From Microvirga sp. BSC39 (lineage in GTDB: Bacteria; Pseudomonadota; Alphaproteobacteria; Rhizobiales; Beijerinckiaceae): a stretch of 64,000 bases of DNA. The position numbers were made by a program, and so were the translations under genes. The stretch is from positions 1-64,000 of the forward strand of contig NZ_JPUG01000047.1 of the NCBI RefSeq assembly GCF_000739015.1, given 5' to 3'. Positions 6,970 to 19,116 of this stretch are shown one piece after another. The notes below the pieces were generated by a model that did no database searches, was not told where the DNA came from, and saw only the letters and a list, made by a program, of their open reading frames with translations. Positions within the stretch are counted from its first letter, which is position 1; each line of letters begins with the position of its first letter.

Positions 6970-7149
6970 TCAGCGATACGGCGAAGGGTTCCGCCTAGCG
7001 ATAATCCAGACCGCGTGGACGATGCCGGGAATGTAGCCCAGAATCGTCAGCAGGATGTTGAGCCAGAACTGACCGCCAAGGCCCACGGTGAAGAACACGC
7101 CGACCGGTGGCAGAAGAATGGCGAGGATGATGCGAAGCAGGTTACCCAT
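6970..7149 (-). CDS. Pmp3/YqaE-family membrane protein
   Basis: A 59-residue proteolipid with two transmembrane helices. It shows the family pattern: LLRIILAILLPPVGVFF (helix 1 with the LPP-V-G motif), a GLGGQFWLNILLTILGYIPG loop and second helix, and HAVWII at the end. Pmp3/YqaE proteins are small stress-induced inner-membrane proteins affecting membrane potential and salt tolerance. The ORF is too short for many gene finders. An exact EcfG-type promoter ends 32 nt before the ATG, which fits stress control. Confidence 0.9.
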   Translation of the reverse strand: MGNLLRIILAILLPPVGVFFTVGLGGQFWLNILLTILGYIPGIVHAVWIIARRNPSPYR

Positions 7150-7180
7150 GGGCCCAGGTCTTGATGACGATCATGAGTGG

Positions 7181-7205
7181 AACGGGATCGCGCCTCTCCT
7201 GTTCC
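7181..7205 (-). promoter_or_regulatory. EcfG-type promoter, exact consensus
   Basis: Minus strand GGAAC (7205-7201), 16 nt, CGTT (7184-7181), 32 nt upstream of the Pmp3/YqaE start codon. Geometry is nearly the same as for the promoter at 6547-6571. The GGAAC overlaps the intergenic space just after the SDR stop codon (7212). Confidence 0.65.
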
Positions 7206-7211
7206 ACTCCG

Positions 7212-7976
7212 TCATGCAATCGTGACGCCGCCATCCACGACCACGGTCTGGCCGGTCATGAAGCTTGATGCCGACGAGGCCAGGAAGGCGGCCACGGGGC
7301 CGATCTCGTCGGGGGTGCCGATCCGGCGCAGGGGCGTCTGGCTGTTGCGCTGCTCCAGGGCCTGCGGGTCCTCCCACAAGGCGCGGGCGAAATCCGTCTT
7401 GACCAGGCCCGGCGCGATGCAGTTGATCCGCACATTTTGCGGCCCCCATTCCACTGCGAGGTTGCGCGCGAGGGCAAAGTCCGCCGCCTTCGAGATCCCG
7501 TAGCCGCCGATTACCCCCGTGCCCCGCAGTCCCGCGATCGACGAGACGATCACCACCGCGCCGCCGCCCCGCTCGGCCATGTCCGGCATCACGAGATTGC
7601 AGAGCCAGAGATTGCTCTTCACGTTGGCGCCCATGATCTTGTCGAAGGCCTCGTCGCTCAAGGAGCTCATGGGGCCGTAGACCGGATTGACGGCAGCGTT
7701 GCAGACCAGGATGTCCACCGGCCCGAGACGCTCCCGTGTCTCGGCGACGAGCGCTTCGACCTCAGCTTTGCGCGAGATGTTGCAGGCAATGGCGATGGCC
7801 TCTCCGCCTCTCTGGCGGATGCCGTCGACCACAGGCTCGCAGGCTTCGATCTTGCGGCTCGACACCACCACCTTCGCGCCAAGCGACGCCATGGTTTCCG
7901 CAATGGAGCGGCCGATGCCGCGGCTCGAGCCAGTGACGATGGCGACCCTTCCAGTAAGATCGAAGGGGTTTGTCAT
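7212..7976 (-). CDS. SDR-family oxidoreductase
   Basis: A 254-residue classical short-chain dehydrogenase, NAD(P)-dependent, probably a 3-hydroxyacyl/3-oxoacyl reductase in the surrounding acyl-CoA pathway. It has the cofactor motif [12 protein letters not shown], catalytic Ser in VSSIAG and YGISK. The C-terminal [10 protein letters not shown] is typical. The start at 7976 overlaps the stop of the upstream acyl-CoA dehydrogenase by 4 nt (ATGA), which indicates translational coupling; the frame extends further upstream but only antisense-like sequence is encoded there. Last gene of the leftward operon. Confidence 0.93.
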   Translation of the reverse strand: MTNPFDLTGRVAIVTGSSRGIGRSIAETMASLGAKVVVSSRKIEACEPVVDGIRQRGGEAIAIACNISRKAEVEALVAETRERLGPVDILVCNAAVNPVYGPMSSLSDEAFDKIMGANVKSNLWLCNLVMPDMAERGGGAVVIVSSIAGLRGTGVIGGYGISKAADFALARNLAVEWGPQNVRINCIAPGLVKTDFARALWEDPQALEQRNSQTPLRRIGTPDEIGPVAAFLASSASSFMTGQTVVVDGGVTIA

Positions 7977-9214
7977 GCGGCAGGCCCTGCATTGTGCGGC
8001 CGGTCGGCGGCCTTGTATTTGGAGAACTCGATCTTGGCGATGGTCTCGCGATGCACCTCGTCGGGGCCATCCGCGAGTCTCAGCACGCGGGCGCGGGCAT
8101 AGGCGTAAGCCAGGTGGAAGTCTTGGGATACGCCGCCGCCGCCGCAGACCTGGATCGCCCGGTCCACGACCTTCTGCGCCACGTTCGGGGCCACCACCTT
8201 GATCATGGCGATCTCGGCGCGGGCCGCCTTGTTGCCGACCTCGTCCATCATGCGCGCGGCCTGCAGCGTCAGCAGGCGAGCCTGGTCGATCTCCATGCGC
8301 GACTCCGCTATCCAGTGGCGTGTCACGCCGTGATCGGCCACCTGCCTGCCGAAAGTGCTGCGCGACAGGGCCCGCTTGCACATGGTCTCCAGCGCGCGCT
8401 CGGCCAAGCCGATGGAACGCATGCAATGGTGGATGCGGCCTGGGCCCAGCCGCCCCTGCGCGATCTCGAAGCCGCGCCCTTCGCCGAGCAGGATGTTGGA
8501 GGCGGGCACGCGCACGTTCTCGAACAGAACCTCCGCATGGCCATGCGGCGCGTCGTCATAGCCGAAGACGGTGAGCGGACGCACCACCGTCACGCCGGGC
8601 GTGTCCATCGGCACCAAGATCATCGATTGCTGCTGGTGCTTGGGCGCATCCGGGTTCGTCTTGCCCATGACGATGGCGATCTTGCAGCGCGGGTCCATGG
8701 CGCCGGAGGTCCACCACTTGCGCCCGTTGATCACGTATTCGTCGCCCTCGCGGCGGATCTCGGTGCGGATGTTGGTGGCGTCCGACGAGGCCACCTCCGG
8801 CTCCGTCATGGCAAAGCACGAGCGGATCTCGCCGTTCATCAAGGGTTTGAGCCAGCGCTCCTTGTGCTCCTGCGTGCCATAGAGAATGAGCGTCTCCATG
8901 TTGCCGGTGTCTGGCGCGGAGCAGTTGAACGGCTCGGCCCCGATGGGCGAGCGCCCCATGATCTCGCACACCATGGCGTATTCGAGATTCGACAGGGAAT
9001 CCGGATAGTGGCGCTTAGGCAGGAACAGGTTCCACAACCCTTGAGCTTTGGCGCGCTCCTTCAGATCCTCCATGACCGGCGCCACGCCCCAGCGGTTGGG
9101 CATGGCGTTGAGCTGCTGCTCGAAGATCTCTTCCGCCGGATAGACATGGGCCTCCATGAATTCCGTAACGCGGTGGCGCAGGTCCTCGGCCCGCGGGCTT
9201 ATGGGAAACAGCAT
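7973..9214 (-). CDS. Acyl-CoA dehydrogenase
   Basis: 413 residues, FAD-dependent, oxidising an acyl-CoA to the 2-enoyl-CoA. The N-terminal domain is unusual in its opening [19 protein letters not shown], similar to the ACAD11-like branch. The flavin motif [17 protein letters not shown] (about 155-170) and the C-terminal [12 protein letters not shown] are present. Start at 9214 follows a 71-bp gap after the preceding dehydrogenase. Together with two other dehydrogenases in the same operon it may cover different chain lengths. Confidence 0.92.
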   Translation of the reverse strand: MLFPISPRAEDLRHRVTEFMEAHVYPAEEIFEQQLNAMPNRWGVAPVMEDLKERAKAQGLWNLFLPKRHYPDSLSNLEYAMVCEIMGRSPIGAEPFNCSAPDTGNMETLILYGTQEHKERWLKPLMNGEIRSCFAMTEPEVASSDATNIRTEIRREGDEYVINGRKWWTSGAMDPRCKIAIVMGKTNPDAPKHQQQSMILVPMDTPGVTVVRPLTVFGYDDAPHGHAEVLFENVRVPASNILLGEGRGFEIAQGRLGPGRIHHCMRSIGLAERALETMCKRALSRSTFGRQVADHGVTRHWIAESRMEIDQARLLTLQAARMMDEVGNKAARAEIAMIKVVAPNVAQKVVDRAIQVCGGGGVSQDFHLAYAYARARVLRLADGPDEVHRETIAKIEFSKYKAADRPHNAGPAA

Positions 9215-9285
9215 CGACGTCTCCTCCGAATCATTATGTCGCATTTTCCCAACGGCGAACCGGGTCCACTTCGCCTGAAAATGCT

Positions 9286-10434
9286 TTAGGCCGCCATCAG
9301 GCCGCCGGTTTCCGCAAGCTTCGACAGATGATGATCGGCATCGCCGAACAGGGTGTCGATCATCGTCACGCGCTTGAAGAGGTGCCCGACCTTGTATTCC
9401 ATGGTCATGCCGACTCCGCCGTGCAGCTGGACCGCCTGCTGCCCCACGAAGCGGCCGGAGCGGCCGATCTGCACCTTCGCGGCCGAGATCGCCTTGCGGC
9501 GCTCTTCCGGATTCTGTTCCTGGGCCATCATGGCGGCAAACATCGCCATGCTGCGTCCCTGCTCGAGGGCGATGAACATTTCGGAGGAGCGGTGCTGCAG
9601 CACCTGGAACGACCCGATGGTGGTGTTGAACTGCTTCCGGGTCTTCAGGTAATCGACCGTGAGCTTGAGCATCTCGTCCATGGCGCCGATGGCCTCGGCC
9701 GCGAGGGCCGCGATGGCGATGTCGGTCACCTTCTCCACGACCGGCAGAGCGCCTTCCGGATTGCCGATGACATTCTCGGCATCGACGCGCACGGATTCCA
9801 GCGTCACCTCGGCGGCGCGCTGCCCGTCCTGAGTGGGATAGCCGCGTCGCGAGACGCCGGGCGCATTCGCATCGACGAGGAACAGGCCGATGCCGTCGCG
9901 GTCGCGGCGTGAGCCTGCAACGCGCGCGGTCACCAGGATCTTGTCGGCGCTGTCGCCGTGCAGCACGACGCTCTTCTGCCCGTTGAGGATGAAGCTGCCG
10001 CCGTCGCGCTGTGCTGTTGTGCCGACATCGAAGAGATCGTAGCGCGACTGCCGCTCCGTATGAGCGAAGGCGAGGCGAAGATCGCCCGATGCGATCTGGG
10101 GCAGGTGAGTGGCCTTCTGCTCCTCGCTGCCGCCGTGGTGCAGCAGGCCGCCGCCGAGAATGACGGTGGCAAGATAGGGCTCGAGCGCCAGCGAGCGACC
10201 GAAAGCCTCCATGATCGTCATGGTCTCCACGGGGCCGCCACCAAAGCCGCCATGGGCCTCGTCGAAGGGCAGGGCGAGGAGGCCCAGCTCCGCATAGGCG
10301 CTCCACAGCGCCCGGCTCCAACCCTCCGGCTCCTTGGCATAGCGCTGGCGGTTCTCGAAGTCGTAGCGGTCCGCCATGAGGCGGTCGACGCTGTCCTTCA
10401 GAAGGCGCTGTTCTTCGCTGAGATCAAAGTCCAT
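9286..10434 (-). CDS. Acyl-CoA dehydrogenase, PimD-like small subunit
   Basis: 382 residues. It begins [20 protein letters not shown] and contains [10 protein letters not shown] and a C-terminal [21 protein letters not shown]. It is paired with the 398-residue dehydrogenase just upstream. Such pairs form the large (PimC) and small (PimD) subunits of pimeloyl-CoA dehydrogenase in Rhodopseudomonas palustris, so a heteromeric enzyme acting on medium-chain dicarboxylyl-CoA is likely. ATG at 10434 is preferred to one six codons upstream because the family starts here. An intergenic palindromic repeat separates the two subunits. Confidence 0.85.
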   Translation of the reverse strand: MDFDLSEEQRLLKDSVDRLMADRYDFENRQRYAKEPEGWSRALWSAYAELGLLALPFDEAHGGFGGGPVETMTIMEAFGRSLALEPYLATVILGGGLLHHGGSEEQKATHLPQIASGDLRLAFAHTERQSRYDLFDVGTTAQRDGGSFILNGQKSVVLHGDSADKILVTARVAGSRRDRDGIGLFLVDANAPGVSRRGYPTQDGQRAAEVTLESVRVDAENVIGNPEGALPVVEKVTDIAIAALAAEAIGAMDEMLKLTVDYLKTRKQFNTTIGSFQVLQHRSSEMFIALEQGRSMAMFAAMMAQEQNPEERRKAISAAKVQIGRSGRFVGQQAVQLHGGVGMTMEYKVGHLFKRVTMIDTLFGDADHHLSKLAETGGLMAA

Positions 10435-10447
10435 GTCTTGTCTCCTT

Positions 10448-10546
10448 GTCATTCCCGGCCGGAGCGCAGCGGAGGGGAAGGAAATCCATCAATTCGAGTG
10501 TGCGGGTGGATCCCCTTCCCGGCCCTTTCGGACCGCCGGGGATGAC
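10448..10546. repeat. Intergenic palindromic repeat, family C
   Basis: Begins GTCATTCCCGGCCGGAGCG and ends GGACCGCCGGGGATGAC; the two arms are imperfect inverted copies with a central variable part (GGAAATCCAT ... GTGGATCCCC). Similar units are at 42751-42848 and 62111-62208. It sits within an operon, between two dehydrogenase subunit genes. Confidence 0.75.
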
Positions 10547-10554
10547 ATTCATCG

Positions 10555-11751
10555 TCAGAATCCCAGGATCGCCTTGGCGATAATATTCTTCTGGATTTCG
10601 TTGGAGCCGCCGTAGATCGAGATCTTGCGCCAGTTGAAGTAGGTCGGCGCGGCGGTGCTCGCCCAATCGGGTCCGTCGGTGGGCTCGTTGCGGCCTTCCT
10701 CCTCCGGGTGGTACGGCATGGCGAAGGGGCCGACGACCTCCATCAGCAGCTCGGTGGTCGCCTGCTGGATCTCGGAGCCCTTGATCTTGAGGATCGAGGA
10801 AGCCGGATCGGGCTTGCCCTTCTCGCGCCGGCTTTCGGCCGCCACCACGCGCAACTGCGTCATCTCGAGAGCCTTCAGCTCTACCTCGACAGCCGCGAGC
10901 TTCTCGCGGAAGCGCGGAATCTCGATGAGCGGAACGTCCCCGATGCGCTCGACGCTCGCGAGCTCGCGCACGCGCTTCAGGCGCGCCTTCGAGATGCCGA
11001 TGCGGGCGATGCCCACGCGCTCGTTGCCGAGCAGGAACTTGGCGTAATCCCAGCCCTTGTTCTCCTGGCCGACGAGGTTCTCGACCGGCACGCGCACGTC
11101 GTCCAGGAACACCTCGTTGACCTCGTGCCCGCCGTCGATGGTCTGGATCGGACGCACGGTGATGCCCGGCGTCTTCATGTCGATGAGCAGGAAGGAGATG
11201 CCCTCCTGCTTTTTCACGGAGGAGTCGGTGCGGGCCAGACAAAAGATCCAGTCCGCATGCTGGGCCAGCGTGGTCCAGGTCTTCTGCCCGTTGACGATGT
11301 AGTGGTCGCCCTCACGCCTGGCCGTGGTCTTGAGCGACGCCAGATCGGAACCGGCACCGGGCTCCGAGAAGCCCTGGCACCACCAGTCGTCGAGATTGGC
11401 GATGCGCGGCAGGAAGCGGCGCTTCTGATCCTCGTTGCCGAAGGTGTAGATCACCGGCCCGACCATGCTGACACCGAAGGCGAGCGGCTCGGGAGCCGGG
11501 GCCTGCTGCAGCTCGTCCCGGAAGATGTACTGCTTCACCGGGCTCCAGCCGGTGCCGCCCCATTCCACGGGCCAGTGCGGCACGGCCCAGCCCTTGGCAT
11601 TGAGGATGCGGCTCCAGGTGACGAGGTCGTCCTTGCTCGGATGATGGCCCTCGATCATCTTGCGGCGGATCGAGTCGGGCAGGGCGGTGCGAAAGAATTC
11701 GCGAACCTCGTCGCGGAAGGCGAGCTCCTCATCGGTGAAGCGCAGATCCAT
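10555..11751 (-). CDS. Acyl-CoA dehydrogenase, PimC-like large subunit
   Basis: 398 residues, FAD-binding. N-terminal MDLRFTDEELAFRDEVREF, the WGGTGWSP motif, the flavin segment GFSEPGAGSDLASL (about 126-139), and a C-terminal KISIYGGSNEIQKNIIAKAIL typical of this subfamily. It precedes the PimD-like gene and follows a CoA ligase in one leftward operon. The likely reaction is dehydrogenation of medium-chain acyl- or dicarboxylyl-CoA. Confidence 0.88.
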   Translation of the reverse strand: MDLRFTDEELAFRDEVREFFRTALPDSIRRKMIEGHHPSKDDLVTWSRILNAKGWAVPHWPVEWGGTGWSPVKQYIFRDELQQAPAPEPLAFGVSMVGPVIYTFGNEDQKRRFLPRIANLDDWWCQGFSEPGAGSDLASLKTTARREGDHYIVNGQKTWTTLAQHADWIFCLARTDSSVKKQEGISFLLIDMKTPGITVRPIQTIDGGHEVNEVFLDDVRVPVENLVGQENKGWDYAKFLLGNERVGIARIGISKARLKRVRELASVERIGDVPLIEIPRFREKLAAVEVELKALEMTQLRVVAAESRREKGKPDPASSILKIKGSEIQQATTELLMEVVGPFAMPYHPEEEGRNEPTDGPDWASTAAPTYFNWRKISIYGGSNEIQKNIIAKAILGF

Positions 11752-11798
11752 GGGCGATATCCTCTAGGCAGAGAAACGAAGGGAATGGGGACGGCTGG

Positions 11799-13472
11799 TC
11801 ATGGGGCGGCGTTCTCCGCCTTGCGTCGCTCGGCATCGCGCAGCTCGATCTTCGACAGCTTGCCGACCGAGGTGCGCGGAAGCGCCTCGCGGATTTCGAG
11901 TGCGGCCGGCATTTCGTGCTTGCCGATCTTGTCGGCGAGAAACGCCTGCAGGTCTTCCAGGGTGAAACCGGGCGCATTGTTCTTCAGCTTCACGAACACC
12001 TTGGCAGCCTCACCCCGATAAGTGTCAGGAATGCCGATCACGAGAGCCTCCTCGACCTGCGGGTGCTCGTAGACCGCCTGCTCGATCATCTGCGGGTAGA
12101 CGTTGAAGCCGCCGGAGATGATCATGTCCTTGCGGCGGTCGACGATGAAGAAATAGCCGTCCTCGTCTCGATAGCCGATGTCGCCGGTGAGAAAGCCGTC
12201 CGGGGTGAAGGCCTCGGCCGTCTCCTTCGGCTTATTCCAGTAGCCGCGGCTGACATTGAGACCGCGGACGCGAAGCTCGCCGGTCTCGCGCACGCCGAGC
12301 ACCCGGCGAGGCTCGTCAAGGGATACGATGTCGAGCTCGACGCCCGGCATGGGGATGCCGATGGAGCCCGGTTTCGGCGGTCCTTTGAGCGGCAGGTTCG
12401 TGCCGGCCGGAGAGGTTTCCGTCATGCCCCAGCCGCCGAGAAGTCGCTGCCCTGTCAGGCGATGGAAGCGCTCCCCCACCTCGACCGGCAGCGGCGCTCC
12501 GCCGGAGCTGAGATGGATTACGGAAGAAAAGTCGCGGTTCTCGATCCCCGGATGATTGGCGAGCGCGATCCACATGGTGGGAACGCCCGGGAAGGCGGTC
12601 GCCCGCTTCACCTCGATATCCCGCAATGTGGTCTCGGGGTCGAAGCGCAGGCGCAGCAGGATCTCGTTGCCGTTCTTGATCTGCCGCAGCAGGATCGTGG
12701 TCAGGGCGAAGATGTGGAACAGCGGCAGGGCGCAGATCACCTTCTGCTCGCCGGGGCGCGTATTCAGCTGCGGGCCGAACCACGCCTCGTACATGGCGAC
12801 CGCCGCCGTGAGATTGCCGTGGGTGAGAATGGCACCTTTCGGCGTGCCCGTGGTGCCGCCGGTATATTGCAGCAGCGCAATGTCGTCCGGCGTGATCGCA
12901 GGCCATTGCGCAGGCGCAGCCGCATCGCGCGTGAAGGCCTCGAAGGTGATGACATCGGACCGCTCGGGGATGGGCATGACAGGTGCCGGGCACGGTCCCC
13001 AGACGGTATCCTCGCCGACGATCAATAGATCCACATGGCCTGCATCCAGGAGCTTGAGAGCCATGGCCAGCATGCTGGCGAGATTGGTGGTCACGAGAAT
13101 GCGTGCGCCGCTGTCGTGCAGCTTGTGCGCCAGCTCCCGCTCGGCATCGAGCGGGCTCAGGTGAGCGAGGCGGATCCCGGCCTTCGCGGCGCCGAAGAAG
13201 CAGTAAGGGTGATAGGGCGTGTTGGGCAGATAGAGCGCAACTGCTCCGGTCGCGTCGATTGCTGAGCGGAGGAGGGCGGCAGCGAACGCATCGGCCTGAC
13301 GGCCGATCTCGGCATAGCTGATGTGCCGGTCCCGGTATTCGATGGCAGACCTGTCGCCATAGGCTTCTACTGCGTCATCGAGGAGCTTGGGCAGCGTCGA
13401 CGGCACAATGGGAGCATCCCAGCGGACGCCGGGCGGATAGGAGCGCTCCCAGGGAAAGGCCATCCGGCTCAT
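11799..13472 (-). CDS. Acyl-CoA synthetase, PimA-like
   Basis: 557-residue AMP-forming ligase that would activate the incoming acid to its CoA thioester. P-loop LLQYTGGTTGTPKGAI, adenylate motif GGWGMTETSP, hinge GDIGYRDEDGYF and the C-terminal catalytic Lys in TSVGKLSKIEL are present. Its order (ligase, then PimC-like and PimD-like subunits) matches the dicarboxylate pim arrangement. The start overlaps the stop of the upstream oxidoreductase gene by 4 nt. Confidence 0.9.
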   Translation of the reverse strand: MSRMAFPWERSYPPGVRWDAPIVPSTLPKLLDDAVEAYGDRSAIEYRDRHISYAEIGRQADAFAAALLRSAIDATGAVALYLPNTPYHPYCFFGAAKAGIRLAHLSPLDAERELAHKLHDSGARILVTTNLASMLAMALKLLDAGHVDLLIVGEDTVWGPCPAPVMPIPERSDVITFEAFTRDAAAPAQWPAITPDDIALLQYTGGTTGTPKGAILTHGNLTAAVAMYEAWFGPQLNTRPGEQKVICALPLFHIFALTTILLRQIKNGNEILLRLRFDPETTLRDIEVKRATAFPGVPTMWIALANHPGIENRDFSSVIHLSSGGAPLPVEVGERFHRLTGQRLLGGWGMTETSPAGTNLPLKGPPKPGSIGIPMPGVELDIVSLDEPRRVLGVRETGELRVRGLNVSRGYWNKPKETAEAFTPDGFLTGDIGYRDEDGYFFIVDRRKDMIISGGFNVYPQMIEQAVYEHPQVEEALVIGIPDTYRGEAAKVFVKLKNNAPGFTLEDLQAFLADKIGKHEMPAALEIREALPRTSVGKLSKIELRDAERRKAENAAP

Positions 13473-14482
13473 GATGCGTCCGCTCCGTCCATGGTGACGA
13501 CGATCTTGCCAAGAGCCTTGCGCGCGCTCAAGGCCGCGATGGCCTCGCCGGCCCGGGCCAGAGGAACGCGCTCGGAAATCACCGGCTTGATTGTCCCGCC
13601 CGCGTAGAGATCGAGAAGTTCTCGCAGATTGGCCGCGTTGGCCTTCGGGTCGCGTCGGGCGAAGGCGCCCCAGAACACGCCGACGATCTGGCAGGATTTC
13701 AGCAGCGGCAGGTTGAGGGGAAGCTTCGGGATCCCGGCCGGAAAGCCGACCACGAGAAAGCGGCCTTCCCAGGCGATGGCGCGTAAGGAGGCTTCCGAGT
13801 AGTCGCCGCCCACGGGGTCATAGATCACGTCGGCGCCGTTTGGGCCGCATACAGCTTTGAATTGCTCGGCGAGAGCCTTGAGGCCGTCCTTGTCGAAGGG
13901 ACCGGACGCATACACAAGTGTTTCGTCGGCGCCGTGCTTCTTCGCAAGCGCAGCCTTCTCGTCCGAGGAGACGGCGGCGATCACCCTTGCGCCCATCGCC
14001 TTGCCGAGTTCCACGGCCGCGAGCCCCACGCCTCCGGCCGCGCCCAGCACCAGCAGCGTCTCTCCCGCCTTCAATTGGGCCCGGTCCTTGAGAGCGTGAT
14101 AGGAGGTGCCATAGGTCATGACGAAGGCGGCGGCCTCGTCGAAAGGCATGGCATCCGGCATCGGGATGCAGCGATCGGCAGAGAGGGCGAGCTTCTCGGC
14201 CATGCCGCCCCAGCCGCAGGAGCCGATCACCCGGTCGCCGGCTTTCAGGAAGGACACACCTTCGCCGACAGCCTCGACGATGCCGGAGACCTCGCTGCCC
14301 GGCGCGAAGGGGCGCTCCGGCTTGAACTGGTAGCGGTCCTCGATGATCAGCGCATCGGGATAGTTCACCCCGCAGGCCTTGATGGCCAGCAGGATTTCTC
14401 CCGGCTTCGGGCTGGGATCGGCCACGGATTCCAGCACGAGCGTCTCGGGTCCGCCCGGCTGTTTGCTGAGTAGGGCCAGCAT
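13469..14482 (-). CDS. NADPH:quinone-oxidoreductase-like MDR protein
   Basis: A zinc-independent medium-chain dehydrogenase/reductase of 337 residues. GroES-like N-terminal half (ACGVNYPDALIIEDRY), then a Rossmann domain with LGAAGGVGLAAVELGKAMG (about 145-163). No zinc ligands are visible. In acyl-CoA operons such proteins often act as enoyl or quinone reductases; the exact substrate is unclear. ATG at 14482 (MLALLSKQPGGPE) is chosen over one nine codons upstream by family length. It is the first gene of the leftward operon. Confidence 0.85.
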   Translation of the reverse strand: MLALLSKQPGGPETLVLESVADPSPKPGEILLAIKACGVNYPDALIIEDRYQFKPERPFAPGSEVSGIVEAVGEGVSFLKAGDRVIGSCGWGGMAEKLALSADRCIPMPDAMPFDEAAAFVMTYGTSYHALKDRAQLKAGETLLVLGAAGGVGLAAVELGKAMGARVIAAVSSDEKAALAKKHGADETLVYASGPFDKDGLKALAEQFKAVCGPNGADVIYDPVGGDYSEASLRAIAWEGRFLVVGFPAGIPKLPLNLPLLKSCQIVGVFWGAFARRDPKANAANLRELLDLYAGGTIKPVISERVPLARAGEAIAALSARKALGKIVVTMDGADAS

Positions 14483-14745
14483 CCTTCGCTTCCTCCCCAG
14501 AAAGCGCAATAATCTTTATGGGAGGTAGGGTATCGCCGCCGTTTCCAGATGCAAGCCGATTTTTCGAAAAACTGTGGTGCCGCGAATTTTCCTCATATTT
14601 TCAAAAGGATTTGGGCTAGACAAAAACATACCGCTTTTGTCATTAATAACACCAGACAAGGTCAGGAGCGCTCGCCGCCGCCGGCGTCGGGTCGCTTGGA
14701 ATGAAGGGGCTGCAACCGCCCCAGCGATCCAGGGAGGATCCCAAG
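14483..14745. promoter_or_regulatory. Divergent promoter region with a palindrome at 14619-14641
   Basis: This 263-bp A+T-rich gap separates the two divergent acyl-CoA operons. GACAAAA (14619-14625) and TTTTGTC (14635-14641) form a 7-bp inverted repeat with a 9-bp spacer, a candidate operator for the double-TetR regulator encoded at 19014-20306. AGGGAGGA lies just before the thiolase start. Confidence 0.45.
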
Positions 14746-15948
14746 ATGCGTGAAGCTGTCATCGTTTCCACGGCCCGCACCCCTATCGGAAAAGCCTATC
14801 GCGGCGCCTTCAACGACACCCAGGCCCAGGCCCTCGGCGGCCATGCCATTGCCGAGGCCGTGAAGCGCGCCGGGATCGATCCGGGCGAGATCGGCGATGT
14901 GGTGATGGGAGCTGCGCTGCAGCAGGGCTCGACCGGATCGAACATTGCCCGTCAGGCCGCCCTGCGGGCAGGCCTCCCGACGACCATTGCCGGCATGAGC
15001 ATGGACCGGCAATGCGCCTCCGGCCTGATGGCCATCGCAACAGCCGCGAAGGAGATCGTCGTCGACGGGATCGACGTTGCCGTAGGCGGCGGCCTCGAAT
15101 CGATTTCCCTCGTCCAGAACGAGCATGCGAATCGCTACCGCGCCAAGGACCCCGCCCTCGTGGAGACGGTTCCGGCGCTCTACATGAGCATGCTCGAGAC
15201 GGCCGAAACCGTGGCCGACCGCTACGGCATCTCCCGCGAGGCGCAGGACGAATACGCCCTGCAATCGCAGCAGCGCACCGCCCAGGCCCAGGCCGAAGGG
15301 CGTTTTGCCGCCGAGATCGTTCCCATGACGACCCGCATGGTCGTGGTCGACAAGGCTACGGGCGCCACCTCCCAGCGGGAGATCACGCTCTCGCAGGACG
15401 AGGGCAACCGCCCGCAAACACGGCTCGAGGACCTGAAGGCGCTGAACCCGGTGTTCAAGGACGGGCTGCGCGTGAAGGAAGGCCGCTTCATCACGGCGGG
15501 CAACGCCTCGCAGCTGTCGGACGGCGCGTCGGCGGCTGTTCTGATGGAGGCCAAGGAGGCTGAGCGGCGCGGCCTGCAGCCGCTCGGTGCCTATCGCGGC
15601 ATGGCGGTGGCCGGATGCGATCCGGACGAGATGGGCATCGGGCCGGTCTTCGCCGTGCCGAAGCTGCTCAAGCAGCATGGCCTGACGGTGGACGACATCG
15701 ACATCTGGGAGCTGAACGAGGCCTTCGCCTGCCAGGTGCTCTATTGCCGCGACCGGCTCGGCATTCCCAACGAGAAGCTCAATGTCAGCGGCGGCGCCAT
15801 CTCCATCGGCCATCCCTACGGCATGTCGGGCGCACGCATGACCGGGCACATCCTAGTCGAGGGCAAGCGCTGCGGTGCGAAATACGGCGTCGTCACCATG
15901 TGCGTGGGCGGCGGCATGGGGGCTGCCGGTCTTTTCGAGATCTACTAA
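14746..15948 (+). CDS. Acetyl-CoA acyltransferase (thiolase)
   Basis: 400-residue thiolase that cleaves 3-oxoacyl-CoA to acetyl-CoA and a shortened acyl-CoA. The nucleophile Cys90 is in MDRQCASGL, the second-site His is in [13 protein letters not shown] and the C-terminal Cys in [14 protein letters not shown]. Start at 14746 has AGGGAGGA 8 nt upstream; an in-frame ATG at 14701 encodes a non-family extension. It heads the rightward operon opposite the ligase operon and precedes the FadJ-type gene by 45 bp, as with pimB and pimF. Confidence 0.94.
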   Translation: MREAVIVSTARTPIGKAYRGAFNDTQAQALGGHAIAEAVKRAGIDPGEIGDVVMGAALQQGSTGSNIARQAALRAGLPTTIAGMSMDRQCASGLMAIATAAKEIVVDGIDVAVGGGLESISLVQNEHANRYRAKDPALVETVPALYMSMLETAETVADRYGISREAQDEYALQSQQRTAQAQAEGRFAAEIVPMTTRMVVVDKATGATSQREITLSQDEGNRPQTRLEDLKALNPVFKDGLRVKEGRFITAGNASQLSDGASAAVLMEAKEAERRGLQPLGAYRGMAVAGCDPDEMGIGPVFAVPKLLKQHGLTVDDIDIWELNEAFACQVLYCRDRLGIPNEKLNVSGGAISIGHPYGMSGARMTGHILVEGKRCGAKYGVVTMCVGGGMGAAGLFEIY

Positions 15949-15993
15949 GACACGTCTTCAAGACTAGCGCACCGAATCAGGGGAGAAAACAGC

Positions 15994-18099
<2,106 letters not shown>

Positions 18100-18117
18100 A
18101 GGAGGATCGCTCCTGCC

Positions 18118-19116
18118 ATGAACGACACGGCTCCCGAACCGCGGCGTCAGACACTGCTTGCATCGCTGGCCGGCGCACGTCCGAGCGCGCCGGGCTGGTT
18201 CGATCGGGCACTTTCGGATGCGCCGGAGCGGGGCTTCACGGAGGCGGCAGGCGCCAGGATCGAAACGCTCACCTGGGGCGAGCGTGGCAGGCCCGGGCTC
18301 CTGTTCCTCCATGGCAACGGGGCCCACGCCGATTGGTGGAGCTTCATCGCGCCGTTCTTCTCTGTCGATTATCGCTGCACGGCCTTCTCCTGGTCGGGCA
18401 TGGGCGGGTCGGACCGGCGCGAGCGCTATTCCTTCGATATCTTCGTCGAGGAGGCGATGACGGTTGCCGAAGCGACAGGGTTGTTCGACAGCGAGGTCAG
18501 GCCCGTCTTCATCGGCCATTCCTTCGGGGGCTTTCCCATCATCGAGGCCGCCGCGCAGCACGGGGAGCGCCTAGCCGGTGGGATCATCATCGACACGCCG
18601 ATCTTCTCCCCCGAGCGTCGCAAGGAGCGCAAGGAGAAGGGAGCTGCCTGGGAGATGCGCCCGCACAAGATCTACCCGACCTTGGAGGATGCCCTGAAGC
18701 GCTTCCGGCTCGTGCCGGCTCAGCCTTGCGAGAACCTCTTCATCGCGGATTTCATTGCCCGGACGTCGCTGACCCAGGTCGAAACCCCGGAGGAATCCGG
18801 CTGGACCTGGCGCTTTGATCCGTATCTCTGGCGCGACTACGAATGGGAGGATCCGGCTCCAGCCCTGTCGGCTCCGAAATGTCCTCTCGCGGTTCTGCTG
18901 GGCGCCCATTCCACCCTGATGCAGGCGGGGGACATCACGCGGATGCGCAGCATCCTGCCGCCCGGCACCCCGGTGATCGACATCCCGGAGGCCTACCACC
19001 ATGTACCGATCGATCAGCCCCTCGCGCTGGTCGCGACGCTGCGCGCCGTGCTGGCCGGCTGGGCCTCGGCTTCCGCCTCGGGCGAGAACACACCGACGAA
19101 CAGGGGCCGGGCGTAG
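18118..19116 (+). CDS. Alpha/beta hydrolase
   Basis: 332 residues. The oxyanion region LLFLHGNGAHADWW, nucleophile Ser in GHSFGGFP and a C-terminal AYHHVPIDQP with the catalytic His define the fold. The start is 18 bp after the FadJ-type stop with GGAGGA just before it, so it is part of the same transcript; it may hydrolyse an ester or thioester intermediate. Its last 103 nt overlap the 3' end of the convergent regulator gene. Confidence 0.85.
   Translation: MNDTAPEPRRQTLLASLAGARPSAPGWFDRALSDAPERGFTEAAGARIETLTWGERGRPGLLFLHGNGAHADWWSFIAPFFSVDYRCTAFSWSGMGGSDRRERYSFDIFVEEAMTVAEATGLFDSEVRPVFIGHSFGGFPIIEAAAQHGERLAGGIIIDTPIFSPERRKERKEKGAAWEMRPHKIYPTLEDALKRFRLVPAQPCENLFIADFIARTSLTQVETPEESGWTWRFDPYLWRDYEWEDPAPALSAPKCPLAVLLGAHSTLMQAGDITRMRSILPPGTPVIDIPEAYHHVPIDQPLALVATLRAVLAGWASASASGENTPTNRGRA

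Noticed and set aside
7973..10321. A 782-codon minus-strand frame
   Set aside because: Its C-terminal part is the acyl-CoA dehydrogenase starting at 9214; the rest is a shifted reading of the preceding dehydrogenase gene. It is not a fusion protein.
9286..10546. Frameshifted single dehydrogenase split in two
   Set aside because: Both dehydrogenase genes are full length (382 and 398 residues) with their own starts, and form a large/small subunit pair.
14662..15849. A 395-codon frame antisense to thiolase
   Set aside because: Shadow of a conserved gene; no ribosome-binding site or family match.
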